Positions 44,205-54,064 are shown, numbered from the stretch's first letter. The stretch: 64,000 nt of DNA from Leptospira sp. GIMC2001 (GCF_028462125.1 NZ_CP115468.1:1478112-1542111), one strand, 5' to 3'. Notes: generated by a model not told the origin, from the letters alone. Program-made: numbers and translations.

Positions 44205-44220
44205 TTTTTTTTGCACTTTC

Positions 44221-44357
44221 GTATAACGATTCAGACTACCCGACGTAAATTCGAGCCGAGTCTCGAAGAGACGTTAGCGCTGAATTTATGTGTCGTAGAC
44301 CAAGCTCTGCAGTCGCTTTAGCGACATTCAGAGCGCAGTGGGTAGTCGGAGTTATTT
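44221..44357 (-). repeat. attC-like site 36, family D
   Basis: D-type site with GAGCCGAG/GTTAGCG core. Closes D cassette 3. Confidence 0.87.
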
Positions 44358-44596
44358 GTAGTTTTGGCACGCTAACTTAAAAATACTGTCTTTGAGAAAA
44401 CCGCGATCCGACTGAGGCATCTTCTTACATTAGGAATTTGCCGAATTCTCTCAACAAACTTTCACTTTCAGAGATAATTCACTTAGCATAATTGAATCGA
44501 GCAAGTTTAAGCCAAGCTAATCCCTAATACTTTCTGATTTATTAAGCGGTTTTCGAAAAGAATTAAACCCGACTTTCAATTAAAAGCCAAAATTAC
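44358..44596 (-). ncRNA. D-family gene-less cassette, copy 3 (candidate RNA)
   Basis: Near copies 4 and 6 in sequence. GAGAAAACCGC and GCGGTTTTCGAAAA blocks and terminal repeats intact. No ORF. Confidence 0.5.
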
Positions 44597-44778
44597 AAAT
44601 AACGAGGAGCGTTGCTGCCGTTCGGGATAGCCGAGTCTCCAAAGGAGACATTGGCGTTGGCACGAGATTGCTGTGAACGAAGAGAGCAGGGCAATCGTAG
44701 TGACACCCGAATGGGTCTGAAGCTCCTCTTCATTCAAGGCAAAGGAGCGAAGACGTTTCCAGTAACGCGGAGTTAGAC
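44597..44778 (-). repeat. attC-like site 37, family A
   Basis: Site of the AbrB-PIN cassette. Arm 1 is GTCTCCAAAGGAGACATTGG (a C-A mismatch near its base). Outer flank GTTAGACGGCGTATGT matches 45632-45647 except at position 11. Confidence 0.87.
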
Positions 44779-44786
44779 GGCGTATG

Positions 44787-45164
44787 TTATTTTTTCTTAT
44801 TAAAGAATTTTACTCCTTCTAATCCTCTGAAATCATTATCTTGCGTCCATAGAATTGCGTTGTTTAAATATGCTGTAGAATAAATTAAACTGTCAGCCAT
44901 AGGTATATTTTTATTAATACTTACTTTCGCTGCATATATTGCGATTCGTGAATCTAAATCAATTACTCGTCCCTGCTGCATGTGAGCGACGATTTTCAAT
45001 GCTTTGTCTTCACCATGCTCTTTACACACTTTTTTAAAAATTTCAAATATTGAGATACTTGGAACTAATAATTCATTGGTTTTTTCTATGGCTTCGGCAA
45101 AGAGATCCGATCTCGATGATCCACTAAAATATTCTAACCAGCCTGAAGAATCGACAACATTCAA
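44787..45164 (-). CDS. PIN-domain toxin (VapC-like)
   Basis: 125 residues: NVVDSSGWLEYFSGS (first Asp), SISIFEIFKKVC (Glu), IPMADSLIYSTA (Asp), LWTQDNDFRGLEGV at the end. The DSSGWLEY start is characteristic of VapC with AbrB-type partners. Overlaps the antitoxin stop by 4 nt. Confidence 0.92.
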   Translation of the reverse strand: MNVVDSSGWLEYFSGSSRSDLFAEAIEKTNELLVPSISIFEIFKKVCKEHGEDKALKIVAHMQQGRVIDLDSRIAIYAAKVSINKNIPMADSLIYSTAYLNNAILWTQDNDFRGLEGVKFFNKKK

Positions 45165-45367
45165 ATTCTATCGCCTTCTCGTTCAATTTCAGTATTTAAA
45201 TCTGGTATTAAACCTCTTAATTTCTTAATTGGTTCAATCGGTATTAATTCAATTCTATTTCCAAATGTAACTATTTCAAGTTTCATACCAACTTTGACAC
45301 CAATTAGATCTCTAATTTCTTTAGGAATTACGACTTGAAATTTCGGTGAAACCTTAACTTGACTCAT
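45161..45367 (-). CDS. AbrB/MazE-type antitoxin
   Basis: 68 residues with the swapped-hairpin motif VKVSPKFQVVIPKEIRDLIG, VGMKLEIVTFGNRIELIPI, and a toxin-binding tail (LRGLIPDLNTEIEREGDR). It is first in the operon. The roughly 270 bp upstream are empty apart from a presumed promoter. Confidence 0.92.
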   Translation of the reverse strand: MSQVKVSPKFQVVIPKEIRDLIGVKVGMKLEIVTFGNRIELIPIEPIKKLRGLIPDLNTEIEREGDRI

Positions 45368-45640
45368 ATCGATACCTCATTTGTAACACTAGAGACTGAT
45401 CGATAAAAATCAACATCTTAAATGTTAAAATCGATCACATTTCTTATGATTAAACCTAGAAAAGGAAAACCGATGAATACTATAAATTAAGATCAATGAT
45501 AGTAATGTATTACTTAAGTTTTTTGTTTTAAATACTCAAAACGCCGTAATACATTGCACCTTTAAATAAGAAGTTTTATTGAATCATTAAATTAATTTGA
45601 GTAAAAAATTTCTAATTCAGGTTGAGCTAAGACATATGCC

Positions 45641-45794
45641 GTCTAACGGTCTGACTATCCGACGTAAATCCTAGCTGAGCCTCAAGGAGGCGTTAGCGTT
45701 GGCACGAATTCTTGCCTTGCAAGAATCGTGACTAGGATTTATGTGTCGCAGACCAAGCCTGTATTTCAGGCGCAGCGGATAGTTGGTGTTATCT
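45641..45794 (-). repeat. attC-like site 38, family C
   Basis: Closes L copy 7. Arm 1 CCTCAAGGAGG. Core GCT/AGC. Confidence 0.86.
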
Positions 45795-46406
45795 GTAGCC
45801 GCCATCTTCTCGGCACGGATGCCGAAGTTCCTAGACAGTATTTTTGTCTTGATTAATTGCTTTCAATTCAAATAAGAGCAAATTGAATCTGAAGAGAAAA
45901 ATTATCTCTCGAACTTCACATCCGCCTCTGAATCTTTCATTTTTTCAATCTTGAAATCGTTGATTGGCGTTTGGAGATTGCGTATAACATATAGCTTATA
46001 CGTAATGCGAAAATCAGAATAGCAAAACTTTGTTGGAAAATTAAAAGTTAATTCTTTGATTTTTTTAAATTTTTCAACAAACGAAAGCGAAAAAGTATTA
46101 ACAAACTTAATTGGTTAATAGCTTTTATTTTCTTTATCCGCTGAGAACCTAAATCAATCTGGGAATTTCAATTTAGAGAAGGTAATAATAATTTAATAAT
46201 GAAAAGCAAAACTAAAATCTGAATGAAGCTTCTTTGATCTTTTGTAAACATGAAATAAGCTAAAACAGCAATATCATCTGAACAAATCCTTTAATTCACA
46301 TTCTAATTAGTTTTTACAATAATAGGCGGTTAAAACTTTCTTCCTCTGAATTAATTCTTTTAAATATAAAAAAGCGGACACGATGTCCGCTCTTCTAGGC
46401 GGTTGC
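45795..46406 (-). other. Gene-less cassette, L family (copy 7)
   Basis: About 610 bp, same subgroup as copies 4, 9 and 10. Left GTAGCCGCCATCTTCTCGGC; right hairpin 46373-46391 with an A run giving a T tract on minus. No gene. Confidence 0.74.
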
Positions 46407-46543
46407 AGATAACGATTCAGACTACCCGACGTAAATTCGAGCCGAGTCTCGCAGAGACGTTAGCGAAGAATTTATGTGTCGTAGACCAAGCTCTGCAGTC
46501 GCTTTAGCGACATTCAGAGCGCAGTGGGTAGTCGGAGTTATTT
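46407..46543 (-). repeat. attC-like site 39, family D
   Basis: Stem II reads AAATTCGAG with GAAGAATTTA (GCGAAG instead of GCGCTG). Closes D cassette 4. Confidence 0.86.
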
Positions 46544-46782
46544 GTAGTTTTGGCACGCTAACTTAAAAATACTGTCTTTGAGAAAACCGCGATCCGACTG
46601 AGGCATCTTCTTACATTAGGAATTTGCCGAATTCTCTCAACAAACTTTCACTTTCAGAGATAATTCACTTAGCATAATTGAATCGAGCAAGTTTAAGCCA
46701 AGCTAATCCCTAATACTTTCTGATTTATTAAGCGGTTTTCGAAAAGAGTTAAACCCGACTTTCAATTAAAAGCCAAAATTAC
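46544..46782 (-). ncRNA. D-family gene-less cassette, copy 4 (candidate RNA)
   Basis: Appears identical by eye to copy 6 (53826-54064). Conserved blocks intact. No ORF. Confidence 0.5.
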
Positions 46783-46951
46783 AAATAACGGTAAGACTAT
46801 CCGACGTAGATCCTAGGTGAGCCTCCATAGGAGGCGTTACCGTTGGCACGTATTCTTGCTTTTGCAAGAATCGTGACTAGGATCTATGTGTCGAAGACCA
46901 AGCACTGGGTTCTTCTAGAACTCAGTGCGCAGCGGATGGTCATTGTTATCT
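46783..46951 (-). repeat. attC-like site 40, family C variant
   Basis: As site 19: GGT/ACC core and GCACTGGGTTC...GAACTCAGTGC arm 3. Closes L copy 8. Confidence 0.86.
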
Positions 46952-47705
46952 GCTGCTGCCGTCATTGAGGCATGGATGCCGATAACTTTCAAAATAAACT
47001 TTAATAATCTGATTCTTTTTGTAAATAAACTTAAATCTAAGTTCATTTAGATCGCTTAAGTGTAATTCCTTTTTTTTTCTTTGATCTTTTAACTTAGAAC
47101 GTCCGCTTATAAAGGCAATTTTTCTGAGATAATTTTTATGTTTTTCACATAAAACTTTAGTGAAACTGTAGAACATACACTCATGAGACAGCTTTATAAG
47201 CGTACTTTATTTTTTTCAAATTAAAATTTTGAAACCTAAAAATAGATTTAATTCTAAAATTTTATCGGTATTCGCTACCAAAAAGATGTTCTAGTAAATC
47301 AGGAATTTGCTTTTATAAAACTTTCAAAACTATTATTAACAATGATAAACACCAAAAATGAGTTTAAAAAGTCTTTCTTTTTCTTTGAATCAATTTCAAA
47401 TAAAACTTGTAGAACTCGAGATGAACATCGTTTTACTTCAATGAAGAATTGGTATTCAGATCTTACGTTTTCAATTCCAAATATAATCTTTGACAAAACT
47501 TATTCAATAGTTTTTTTAAATCAAAAATTATCGATCTCATCAAATGTGGATTTGAATTTACTTTCTTTGTCTTATTATTTTATTCGTGTTATGTGAAATT
47601 AATTAGACCTTTCTTGAAACAAAACAATATTCTCTTAAAGGCTTTTTAAATTCGTCCTTTTTTATTCAATAAGCGGACACGATGTCCGCTCTTCCAGGCA
47701 GTTGC
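46952..47705 (-). other. Gene-less cassette, L family (copy 8)
   Basis: About 750 bp, subgroup with copy 3. Right hairpin 47672-47690. A plus-strand ORF of 84 codons (47342-47596, NEFKKSFFFFESISNK) remains open here; related but broken frames occur in other copies, so it may be a gene fossil rather than chance. Confidence 0.7.
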
Positions 47706-47861
47706 AGATAACGAATGAGCTTGCCGACGTTCCTCGTAGCTGAGCCTCCAAAGGAGGCGTTAGCGTCGGAACGACTTCTTGCCTTTGCAAGAAGCGTGAC
47801 GAAGAGGAATGTGTCGAAGACCGAGCCGGTATTCCGGCGATGCGGCAAGCGAAAGTTAAGC
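47706..47861 (-). repeat. attC-like site 41, family B (duplicated cassette, copy 2)
   Basis: Same as site 15 from TAAC onward; the left neighbour differs. Site of the second nucleotidyltransferase cassette. Confidence 0.9.
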
Positions 47862-48419
47862 GTTGTTCCGAAATATTTTGAGAGCTTTTTCAAATTCAAG
47901 ATAACCTTCTATTCCGGCTCCTGGTTCATTTAAACACCATTCTTTTACTTTATCAAAGTATATCCTTTGATTGCTTGCGACTAACACTGCTTGATCTAGA
48001 CAATCCCGAGATTTAAAATAGAAAAAAGATGCTAAACGATCTTTAACACAATCGGTTGGAGAGAGTATCCTTAATATTTTTCCATCAACTTCTATTTCAT
48101 CTGGTTTTATTCTATAATCATCACCAATCGAAACTGGCGAAGAAACAAATTCAACAAATAGATGAGCGCACATTGGATGGCGATAATGCCTTCCAAATTT
48201 TTTAAAATTTAATGCTTCCATCGTTTCTCTTATTTCTTTGCCGCGAGATATCAATGGTTCAACCATATCTAAATCACCAGATCTGTATGCGCCTTTAGAA
48301 TAAATAGAAACTACGGAACCTCCAACTAATACGGAACTTATTCCTTTATTAGCAAGATGCCAACCAACAAATTTCCAAAGATCTTCTTCCGTTACTTTTT
48401 CCCAGTTAGGTTCTTCCAT
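47856..48419 (-). CDS. MNT-type nucleotidyltransferase (copy 2)
   Basis: The protein is the same as that of 21216-21779, from ATG 48419, with GGSVVSIYSKGAYRSGDLDM as active site. The whole cassette is repeated with no difference seen by eye, so the duplication is recent. Two functional copies of a possible toxin-antitoxin unit make loss of either one less harmful. Confidence 0.8.
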   Translation of the reverse strand: MEEPNWEKVTEEDLWKFVGWHLANKGISSVLVGGSVVSIYSKGAYRSGDLDMVEPLISRGKEIRETMEALNFKKFGRHYRHPMCAHLFVEFVSSPVSIGDDYRIKPDEIEVDGKILRILSPTDCVKDRLASFFYFKSRDCLDQAVLVASNQRIYFDKVKEWCLNEPGAGIEGYLEFEKALKIFRNNA

Positions 48420-48777
48420 AAACTGGCTTTCCTTTGTCCCTTGGGCGTCGCCTTGAAGAGAACAGAATTTCTTTATCATTTATTGAAAGTGAATTATAAT
48501 AAACCTCTAAAATTAACTTGAGACCTTTAACGAAAGGCGATTTGGGATTAAACGAATAGACTCGAGACTTTCCTATATTCTTTGAAACTAGTACCCCAGC
48601 TTTTTCAAATCTTTCTAATTGATTTTTAATAGGTGTAAGTGCTACACCATAATCTTTAGCAATGGCGGAGGCATGTAATTCATTGTAATGGAAAAGATGA
48701 ATGAGAACTTTCGAAGCTGTCTTATTTCCAAATATTCCATCCAAAACCATCACAATACTACTGTGTTTTTTACTCAA
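48406..48777 (-). CDS. Winged-helix regulator partner of NTase (copy 2)
   Basis: Same protein as 21766-22137, TTG start at 48777, with the same 14-bp inverted repeat upstream. It would regulate both copies in trans. Confidence 0.8.
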   Translation of the reverse strand: MSKKHSSIVMVLDGIFGNKTASKVLIHLFHYNELHASAIAKDYGVALTPIKNQLERFEKAGVLVSKNIGKSRVYSFNPKSPFVKGLKLILEVYYNSLSINDKEILFSSRRRPRDKGKPVYGRT

Positions 48778-48786
48778 ATTTAATCA

Positions 48787-48820
48787 ACTATATTTTAGTT
48801 CATATAAACTAAAATATAGT
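48787..48820 (-). promoter_or_regulatory. 14-bp inverted repeat operator (copy 2)
   Basis: ACTATATTTTAGTT and its exact complement around CATATA, as at 22147-22180. Confidence 0.75.
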
Positions 48821-48835
48821 CACATTCGGAATTAC

Positions 48836-48991
48836 GCTTAACGAATGAGCTTGCCGACGTTCCTCGTAGCTGAGCCTCCAAAGGAGGCGTTAGCGTCGGC
48901 ACGTCTTCTTGCTTTTGCAAGAAGCGTGACGAAGAGGAATGTGTCGAAGACCGAGCCGGTATTCCGGCGGAGCGGCAAGCGAAAGTTATTC
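48836..48991 (-). repeat. attC-like site 42, family B
   Basis: Site of the 126-aa lipoprotein cassette. Arm 3 followed by CGGAGCGGCAAGC. Its left R box (CTTAAC) belongs to the duplicated cassette. Outer flank GTTATTCGTAGTTGTCC matches 49957-49974. Confidence 0.87.
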
Positions 48992-49230
48992 GTAGTTGTC
49001 CCAATTATATAATTACATTAGTCTCAAATATACCATTCAAATCTTTTCTTAAAATTTTAATGAATAGTATTTTGAATTCTGACACTGAAATTGAAATATT
49101 TTCCTTCAAAACAATCTGAATTGCTAATAATTATATTTTATATTATCATAAACTATTTAACAAAAATAATATGATGATTATCAATTAAGGCTTTATGGTT
49201 TGTGGCGCGCTCTCAAACATATTTTTTTTT

Positions 49231-49611
49231 CTAAATATTAATCTCTTTAAATCCATTCATTCTGTTGTATGTATAATATACCCTAATGTTTTTCATAGTA
49301 TTATCATCTAATCCATACGCAGCAGTCAAAGGGGCTTTAGGGAATTTCGCTTTTTCCTTTGTATTAAAAATTGCAATAAAATACCAATTATATCGATCCA
49401 TTTTGTCCATTCTATCTGAATTTTTTTTAACAAAACGTTTCAATTGTTCGAGATCAAACTCTCCTTCATAAGCATAAAGTTCCAGATTACTAAGGATCTT
49501 TCCATTTTTCTCTTCCTTAGCGTTCACGAAATTATATGGAAAAATTTCTGGAGGTGCCGATGGACTGCATCCAAAGACTAAAACTAATATTAAGATCGTA
49601 TTTCGAATCAT
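49231..49611 (-). CDS. Putative lipoprotein, 126 aa
   Basis: Start ATG 49611 after AAGAGGAGAATGT; the upstream ATG at 49659 adds 16 residues before the signal. Signal IRNTILILVLVFGC, lipobox VFGC at residue 15. The mature part (NSDRMDKMDRYNWYFIAIFN) is small and mixed alpha/beta. No family recognised. Confidence 0.75.
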   Translation of the reverse strand: MIRNTILILVLVFGCSPSAPPEIFPYNFVNAKEEKNGKILSNLELYAYEGEFDLEQLKRFVKKNSDRMDKMDRYNWYFIAIFNTKEKAKFPKAPLTAAYGLDDNTMKNIRVYYTYNRMNGFKEINI

Positions 49612-49659
49612 ACATTCTCCTCTTAAACTTAAACCTATTTTTGAATAATATTTTGTCAA

Positions 49660-49967
49660 CTATTAAATAACAAGAATTTGTTGAAATTAACTTTAATGTA
49701 GTTTAACTAAAAAAACCAAATAATATCAGTATATCTCTATTATTTAATTCGCAGAAAAAAAATATAAATAAACCAATTATAAAGATTAAATTCCTTACCT
49801 TAACTACTTTCTATTTATTTTTTTATTCATTTGTTTCTTTCTTGTTAAAAAGCAAGTGATAAATCTTAGCAATTTTCTTTTTCAATTATTAATCAATCAA
49901 TTTCACTTTTATACTAAATTTGCAAGGCGAATATGAGCCGATCAAAAAGAGTATAATGGACAATTAC
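49660..49967 (-). other. Empty stretch upstream of lipoprotein
   Basis: About 300 AT-rich bp between the lipoprotein gene and site 43; presumably holds its promoter. No gene visible. Confidence 0.35.
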
Positions 49968-50122
49968 GAATAACGAATGAGCTTGCCGACGTTCCTCGTA
50001 GCTGAGCCTCCAGAGGAGGCGTTAGCGTCGGCACGTCTTCTTGCTCTGCAAGAAGCGTGACGGAGAGGAATGTGTCGAAGACCGAGCCGGTATTCCGGCG
50101 ATGCGGCAAGCGAAAGTTAGTC
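49968..50122 (-). repeat. attC-like site 43, family B
   Basis: Site of the 396-aa cassette. GACGGAGAGGAAT variant of stem II. Outer flank GTTAGTCGTCGATTCA matches 51334-51349. Confidence 0.87.
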
Positions 50123-50132
50123 GTCGATTCAC

Positions 50133-51323
50133 TTAATCTGGATATTCCTTAATAAATTTTTCTGTAATTTGAACGTTAGAATGTATGCCTAATTTTTTGA
50201 TATACATACTTGCCTCTTCAATAAAATCTTCTGACATTTCATTTAATTCAAAATAAATCAAATCTACACTTTCAAGTATTTCCATAAAAGGATTTACACC
50301 TATACCAATTATTATTTTTTTATCTTTACATAAATATCTTGTTGCAACGCATTTTTTATATAATATATTTCTTCTTAAATCATTTAATCTTTTATAATCT
50401 GATCGGATATCCATTATGAAAAAAATGTACACAATTCCTGAAGGTGATATAATTGTTCTCGTACTTACTTTTTCGAGATCTAAATGATTCTCCAATATAT
50501 CTAGAAATGAAATACTAAGAATTCTCCTATTGAATCTACTTTCTAAAGCTAATAACCTTAAGGGCTCTTCTAGCGAACTAGAATTTAATACTAAAGTTTT
50601 ATTAAATTGATGAAATGAAAAATGATTTATCAAATTATCCCAAAAATAACTTTTTCTTTCTTCATTTAATTTTTTATAGTATGAAGGATGTTTTAAATAA
50701 TTTTCCCAAATTCCTTTTTCAAAAAATGTATTTATGTTTACATCTGGGAATTCCTTATTGTTTTTGCAATAGTATGCAATCATATCAATTTCTCTTTCAG
50801 TAATAATTTCTTTTCCATTAGTGAAAGATTCTTTTTTATCTAAATAATTAACAAAATCCATTATTGTATTCAATTCCTTGAAAATTAATAATGTGGATAT
50901 TTCATCAAATATATGAATATATTTTCCGTTAAAAAGTTCATGTCTGTAAGTAAAATTACCTTCACTTCCGAAAGCAATCGCTATTCTATAAAATTTTACT
51001 TCCTCGATATTATTTAAATTTAAAATCTGATTGTTAGTTCCATAAAATTTAATATTTCCTAATAAAGCTCTTTCTGCTCCCAATATCTGTTTTATAGAGT
51101 TCGTTATAGCCTTTTTATACCATCTTTTTTCCCGAATATTTTCATCTCTTTCAGAAGATAAATTGATTTCCTTCACGGAAAAAATAATTACATATGGATG
51201 GACATAAACTAATAGATCAGTTAATTCTTTATTATTGTCTAATCTTTTTGGATTTGGATGACTCCACATTTTTAAGAAAGCTAATTCACACAATTCTTTT
51301 GTTAATTTTTCTGATCTAGTCAT
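50133..51323 (-). CDS. Hypothetical protein with nuclease-like N-terminus
   Basis: 396 residues. The N-terminus HPNPKRLDNNKELTDLLVYV then YVIIFSVKEINL matches the PD-(D/E)XK pattern (E/D...VxxFxxKE) seen in many uncharacterised defence-associated proteins annotated as hypothetical. The central and C-terminal parts (ISFLDILENHL, IIIGIGVNPF) are unrecognised. No signal or membrane segment. Alone in its cassette; DNA cleavage is an inference from one motif. Confidence 0.6.
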   Translation of the reverse strand: MTRSEKLTKELCELAFLKMWSHPNPKRLDNNKELTDLLVYVHPYVIIFSVKEINLSSERDENIREKRWYKKAITNSIKQILGAERALLGNIKFYGTNNQILNLNNIEEVKFYRIAIAFGSEGNFTYRHELFNGKYIHIFDEISTLLIFKELNTIMDFVNYLDKKESFTNGKEIITEREIDMIAYYCKNNKEFPDVNINTFFEKGIWENYLKHPSYYKKLNEERKSYFWDNLINHFSFHQFNKTLVLNSSSLEEPLRLLALESRFNRRILSISFLDILENHLDLEKVSTRTIISPSGIVYIFFIMDIRSDYKRLNDLRRNILYKKCVATRYLCKDKKIIIGIGVNPFMEILESVDLIYFELNEMSEDFIEEASMYIKKLGIHSNVQITEKFIKEYPD

Positions 51324-51342
51324 GGTAGATATATGAATTGAC

Positions 51343-51479
51343 GACTAACGATTCAGACTACCCGACGTAAATTCGAGCTGAGTCTCAAAGAGACGTTAGC
51401 GCTGAATTTATGTGTCGTAGACCAAGCTCTGCAGTCGCTTCAGCGACAATCAGAGCGCAGTGGGTAGTCGGAGTTAGTA
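51343..51479 (-). repeat. attC-like site 44, family D
   Basis: Arm 1 GTCTCAAAGAGAC. Right R box GTTAGTA is matched by TACTAAC at the cassette's other end. Core GCT/AGC. Confidence 0.87.
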
Positions 51480-51718
51480 GTAGTTTGGGCACGCTTACTT
51501 AGTCTTCCTGTCTTTGAGAAAACCGCGATCCGACTAAAGCATCTTTCTACCTTAAGATTTTGCCGACTTCTCTCAATTAATTTTCACTTCCGAATTGCCT
51601 ATGAATAGCATAATTGAATCGTCAAAATTTAAACTCAGCAAAACCTTATTGCTTTTTGATTTATTAAGCGGTTTTCGAAAAGAATAAAACCTTACTTTCA
51701 ATCAACAGCCCAAATTAC
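51480..51718 (-). ncRNA. D-family gene-less cassette, copy 5 (divergent)
   Basis: Perhaps 75% like copy 1, yet GAGAAAACCGCGATCCGACT and TTATTAAGCGGTTTTCGAAA are unchanged. Ends GTTTGGGC and GCCCAAAT changed together. Good evidence that structure is selected. Confidence 0.55.
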
Positions 51719-51872
51719 TACTAACGGTCTGACTATCGGACGTAAATCCTAGCTGAGCCTCAAAGAGGCGGTAGCGTTGGCACGAATTCTTGCAATGCAA
51801 GAATCGTGACTAGGATTTATGTGTCGCAGACCAAGCCTGTATTTCAGGCGCAGCGGATAGTTGGTGTTATCT
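51719..51872 (-). repeat. attC-like site 45, family C
   Basis: Left L arm has CTATCGGACG for CTATCCGACG, giving one mismatch. Closes L copy 9. Confidence 0.85.
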
Positions 51873-52510
51873 GTAGCCGCCATCTTCTCGGCACGGAAGC
51901 CGACTTTTTTAGGCAGTATTCATATTGCATTTAATTGCTTTCAATTCAAATAAGAGCAAATTGAGTCTGAAGTGAAAAATTATCTCTCGAACTTCACATC
52001 CGCTACTGAATCTTTCATTTTTTCAATCTTGATAACGTTGATTGACGTTTGGAGATTGCGTATAACAAATATTATTTACTAAAACCGAAAGTAGAAATAG
52101 ATAAACAATGTAATAGAGTAATACCTTCTTTTTTTTTCTTTCTTTCTTTCTATCTTCTTCTTAGAATTTTTAATACAATCTTAAAGAATTAATCTTTCAT
52201 TTACTTTTTTAAATATCAAATGTTTTAGATCTTAATTATAAACTGAGAACCGAAATTAATACAAAATCTCTGAAATCAACTTTGACTCAAATTTTATTAA
52301 AAAGAAGATATTAATTCAGATCTGAATGAAGTGTCTTTGATCTTTTACAAACATTCAGTGAAAAAATTATATAATATCAACTGAGCTAGGCTTATACTTC
52401 ACTCTTATAGTAACCATTAATGTAATAGGGCGGTTTAAACTTTTTTTCTTTAATTGAATTCTTTTAAAAATAAAAAAGCGGACACGATGTCCGCTCTTAA
52501 AGGCGGTTAC
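51873..52510 (-). other. Gene-less cassette, L family (copy 9)
   Basis: About 640 bp, subgroup of copies 4, 7, 10, with a diverged middle and a TTTC repeat run near 52130-52150. Right hairpin 52477-52495 followed on minus by TTTTTTATTTT. No gene. Confidence 0.72.
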
Positions 52511-52666
52511 AGATAACGAATGAGCTTGCCGACGTTCCTCGTAGCTGAGCCTCCAGAGGAGGCGTTAGCGTCGGCACGTCTTCTTGCCTTTGCAAGAAGC
52601 GTGACGGAGAGGAATGTGTCGAAGACCGAGCCGGTATTCCGGCGATGCGGCAAGCGAAAGTTATCT
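52511..52666 (-). repeat. attC-like site 46, family B
   Basis: Site of the two-gene cassette 52677-53672. Outer flank GTTATCTGCAGTTGTGCC matches 53678-53695. Confidence 0.87.
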
Positions 52667-52676
52667 GCAGTTGTGC

Positions 52677-53237
52677 CTAGTTAATTAGTACTTTTCCTAT
52701 AGACCAAAGGTAGATATCAATTTCATCGTTTGAGCATCCATCTAATTCATAAAAATATCTAAATTCATAGAATATGTCAACAAAAGATGTATAATCTTTT
52801 AAATTTTGTTTTTTGAAAGAAAAAAAATTATCTTTATCTCTAAAATAACATAAAGCTTTATCAACATATGAATCGTAAATGGGAAAGCTGTTCGAGTTAT
52901 GTTTGTTACAGAATTTTGTTGAAAATGAGTAGAAATTGAAACATTTTTCTTTAATTTTTATTTTCTTTATTTTATCAATCAGCTGCAAGTTTCCGTTGTT
53001 TAAGTCATTGTCAACTTTCAATTCTTTTATATGAATTGCTACTGAATAAACATCCAGAATATTTGTACTATATAGTTTGTTTAATAAAGTAACCTTCATT
53101 AGAATAGGCTCGATTTCAGTGTTTAGCTGAAACTTTGAGAAAAAAAGGGAAACGGTGTCCGATGGGATTTTATTTTTTGTAATCTTATAAAATGAATCGT
53201 TGAGCGAGCGAACATTCTGCGCTGTTGGTCTTTCCAA
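52677..53237 (-). CDS. Hypothetical protein, glycosylase-fold-like
   Basis: 186 residues, helical, TTG start at 53237. FYSFSTKFCNKHNSNSFPIY then DSYVDKALCYF and a final DEIDIYLWSIGK resemble the F-SK-h...-FPIYD pattern of HhH-GPD-like (8-oxoG glycosylase-like) hypothetical proteins. Catalytic Lys/Asp are not certain. It directly follows a transglutaminase-like gene with no gap. Confidence 0.5.
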   Translation of the reverse strand: MERPTAQNVRSLNDSFYKITKNKIPSDTVSLFFSKFQLNTEIEPILMKVTLLNKLYSTNILDVYSVAIHIKELKVDNDLNNGNLQLIDKIKKIKIKEKCFNFYSFSTKFCNKHNSNSFPIYDSYVDKALCYFRDKDNFFSFKKQNLKDYTSFVDIFYEFRYFYELDGCSNDEIDIYLWSIGKVLIN

Positions 53238-53672
53238 TTATTTATCCTTATTCATTCGGTCTAAAATAAGATTATAATCATTCACTAAAACATTAAAAGC
53301 ATAACCTTTGTAAATATTTAAATCTGCTAATTCCTGTCTTTTTCCCTTTAGGTTCTGGTGCCAAGTTGAATCTTTTGTTACTATTACTTTTTGCTCAATC
53401 TCCTCAAATTGATCGGCTGTAATATCAACAATCAATTCTCCTTGCTGGAGCCAAGCGTGAGAAGACCATTCATTATTCGAACTGTGATAATCTCCTAGTG
53501 TATAAAAAAATTGACCAAGATTATTTTCTAGCAGATAAGTACCGAGTAAAATTGTTGCATATCCACAGGATCCGCGGGGAAAGTTTATAAAGCTCACTGA
53601 AAGATTTTTTCTTATCTTTTCTATTGCTGATCTAAAATGTAATGAATTTTTGAGTATTTTTTGTGTTTTCAT
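53238..53672 (-). CDS. Transglutaminase-like cysteine protein
   Basis: 144 residues. NFPRGSCGYATILLGTYLLE supplies a Cys at a helix start, HAWLQQGELIVDITADQF supplies His and Asp in the order of papain/transglutaminase folds (C...HAW...DxT). The D-I-T-A-D-Q-F ending is common in small 'hypothetical' cassette proteins. It may be a protease or amidase. Adjacent genes touch end to start, so they are co-translated. Confidence 0.65.
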   Translation of the reverse strand: MKTQKILKNSLHFRSAIEKIRKNLSVSFINFPRGSCGYATILLGTYLLENNLGQFFYTLGDYHSSNNEWSSHAWLQQGELIVDITADQFEEIEQKVIVTKDSTWHQNLKGKRQELADLNIYKGYAFNVLVNDYNLILDRMNKDK

Positions 53673-53688
53673 TTATTTGGACAATTGC

Positions 53689-53825
53689 AGATAACGGTTC
53701 AGACTACCCGACGTAAATTCGAGCCGAGTCTCGAAGAGACGTTAGCGAAGAATTTATGTGTCGTAGACCAAGCTCTGCGGTCGCTTTAGCGACATTCAGA
53801 GCGCAGTGGGTAGTCGGAGTTATTT
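53689..53825 (-). repeat. attC-like site 47, family D
   Basis: Begins AACGGTTCAGACTACCC; GCGAAG stem II like site 39. Closes D cassette 6. Confidence 0.86.
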
Positions 53826-54064
53826 GTAGTTTTGGCACGCTAACTTAAAAATACTGTCTTTGAGAAAACCGCGATCCGACTGAGGCATCTTCTTACATTA
53901 GGAATTTGCCGAATTCTCTCAACAAACTTTCACTTTCAGAGATAATTCACTTAGCATAATTGAATCGAGCAAGTTTAAGCCAAGCTAATCCCTAATACTT
54001 TCTGATTTATTAAGCGGTTTTCGAAAAGAGTTAAACCCGACTTTCAATTAAAAGCCAAAATTAC
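53826..54064 (-). ncRNA. D-family gene-less cassette, copy 6 (candidate RNA)
   Basis: Appears identical to copy 4. No ORF; conserved blocks intact. Confidence 0.5.
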
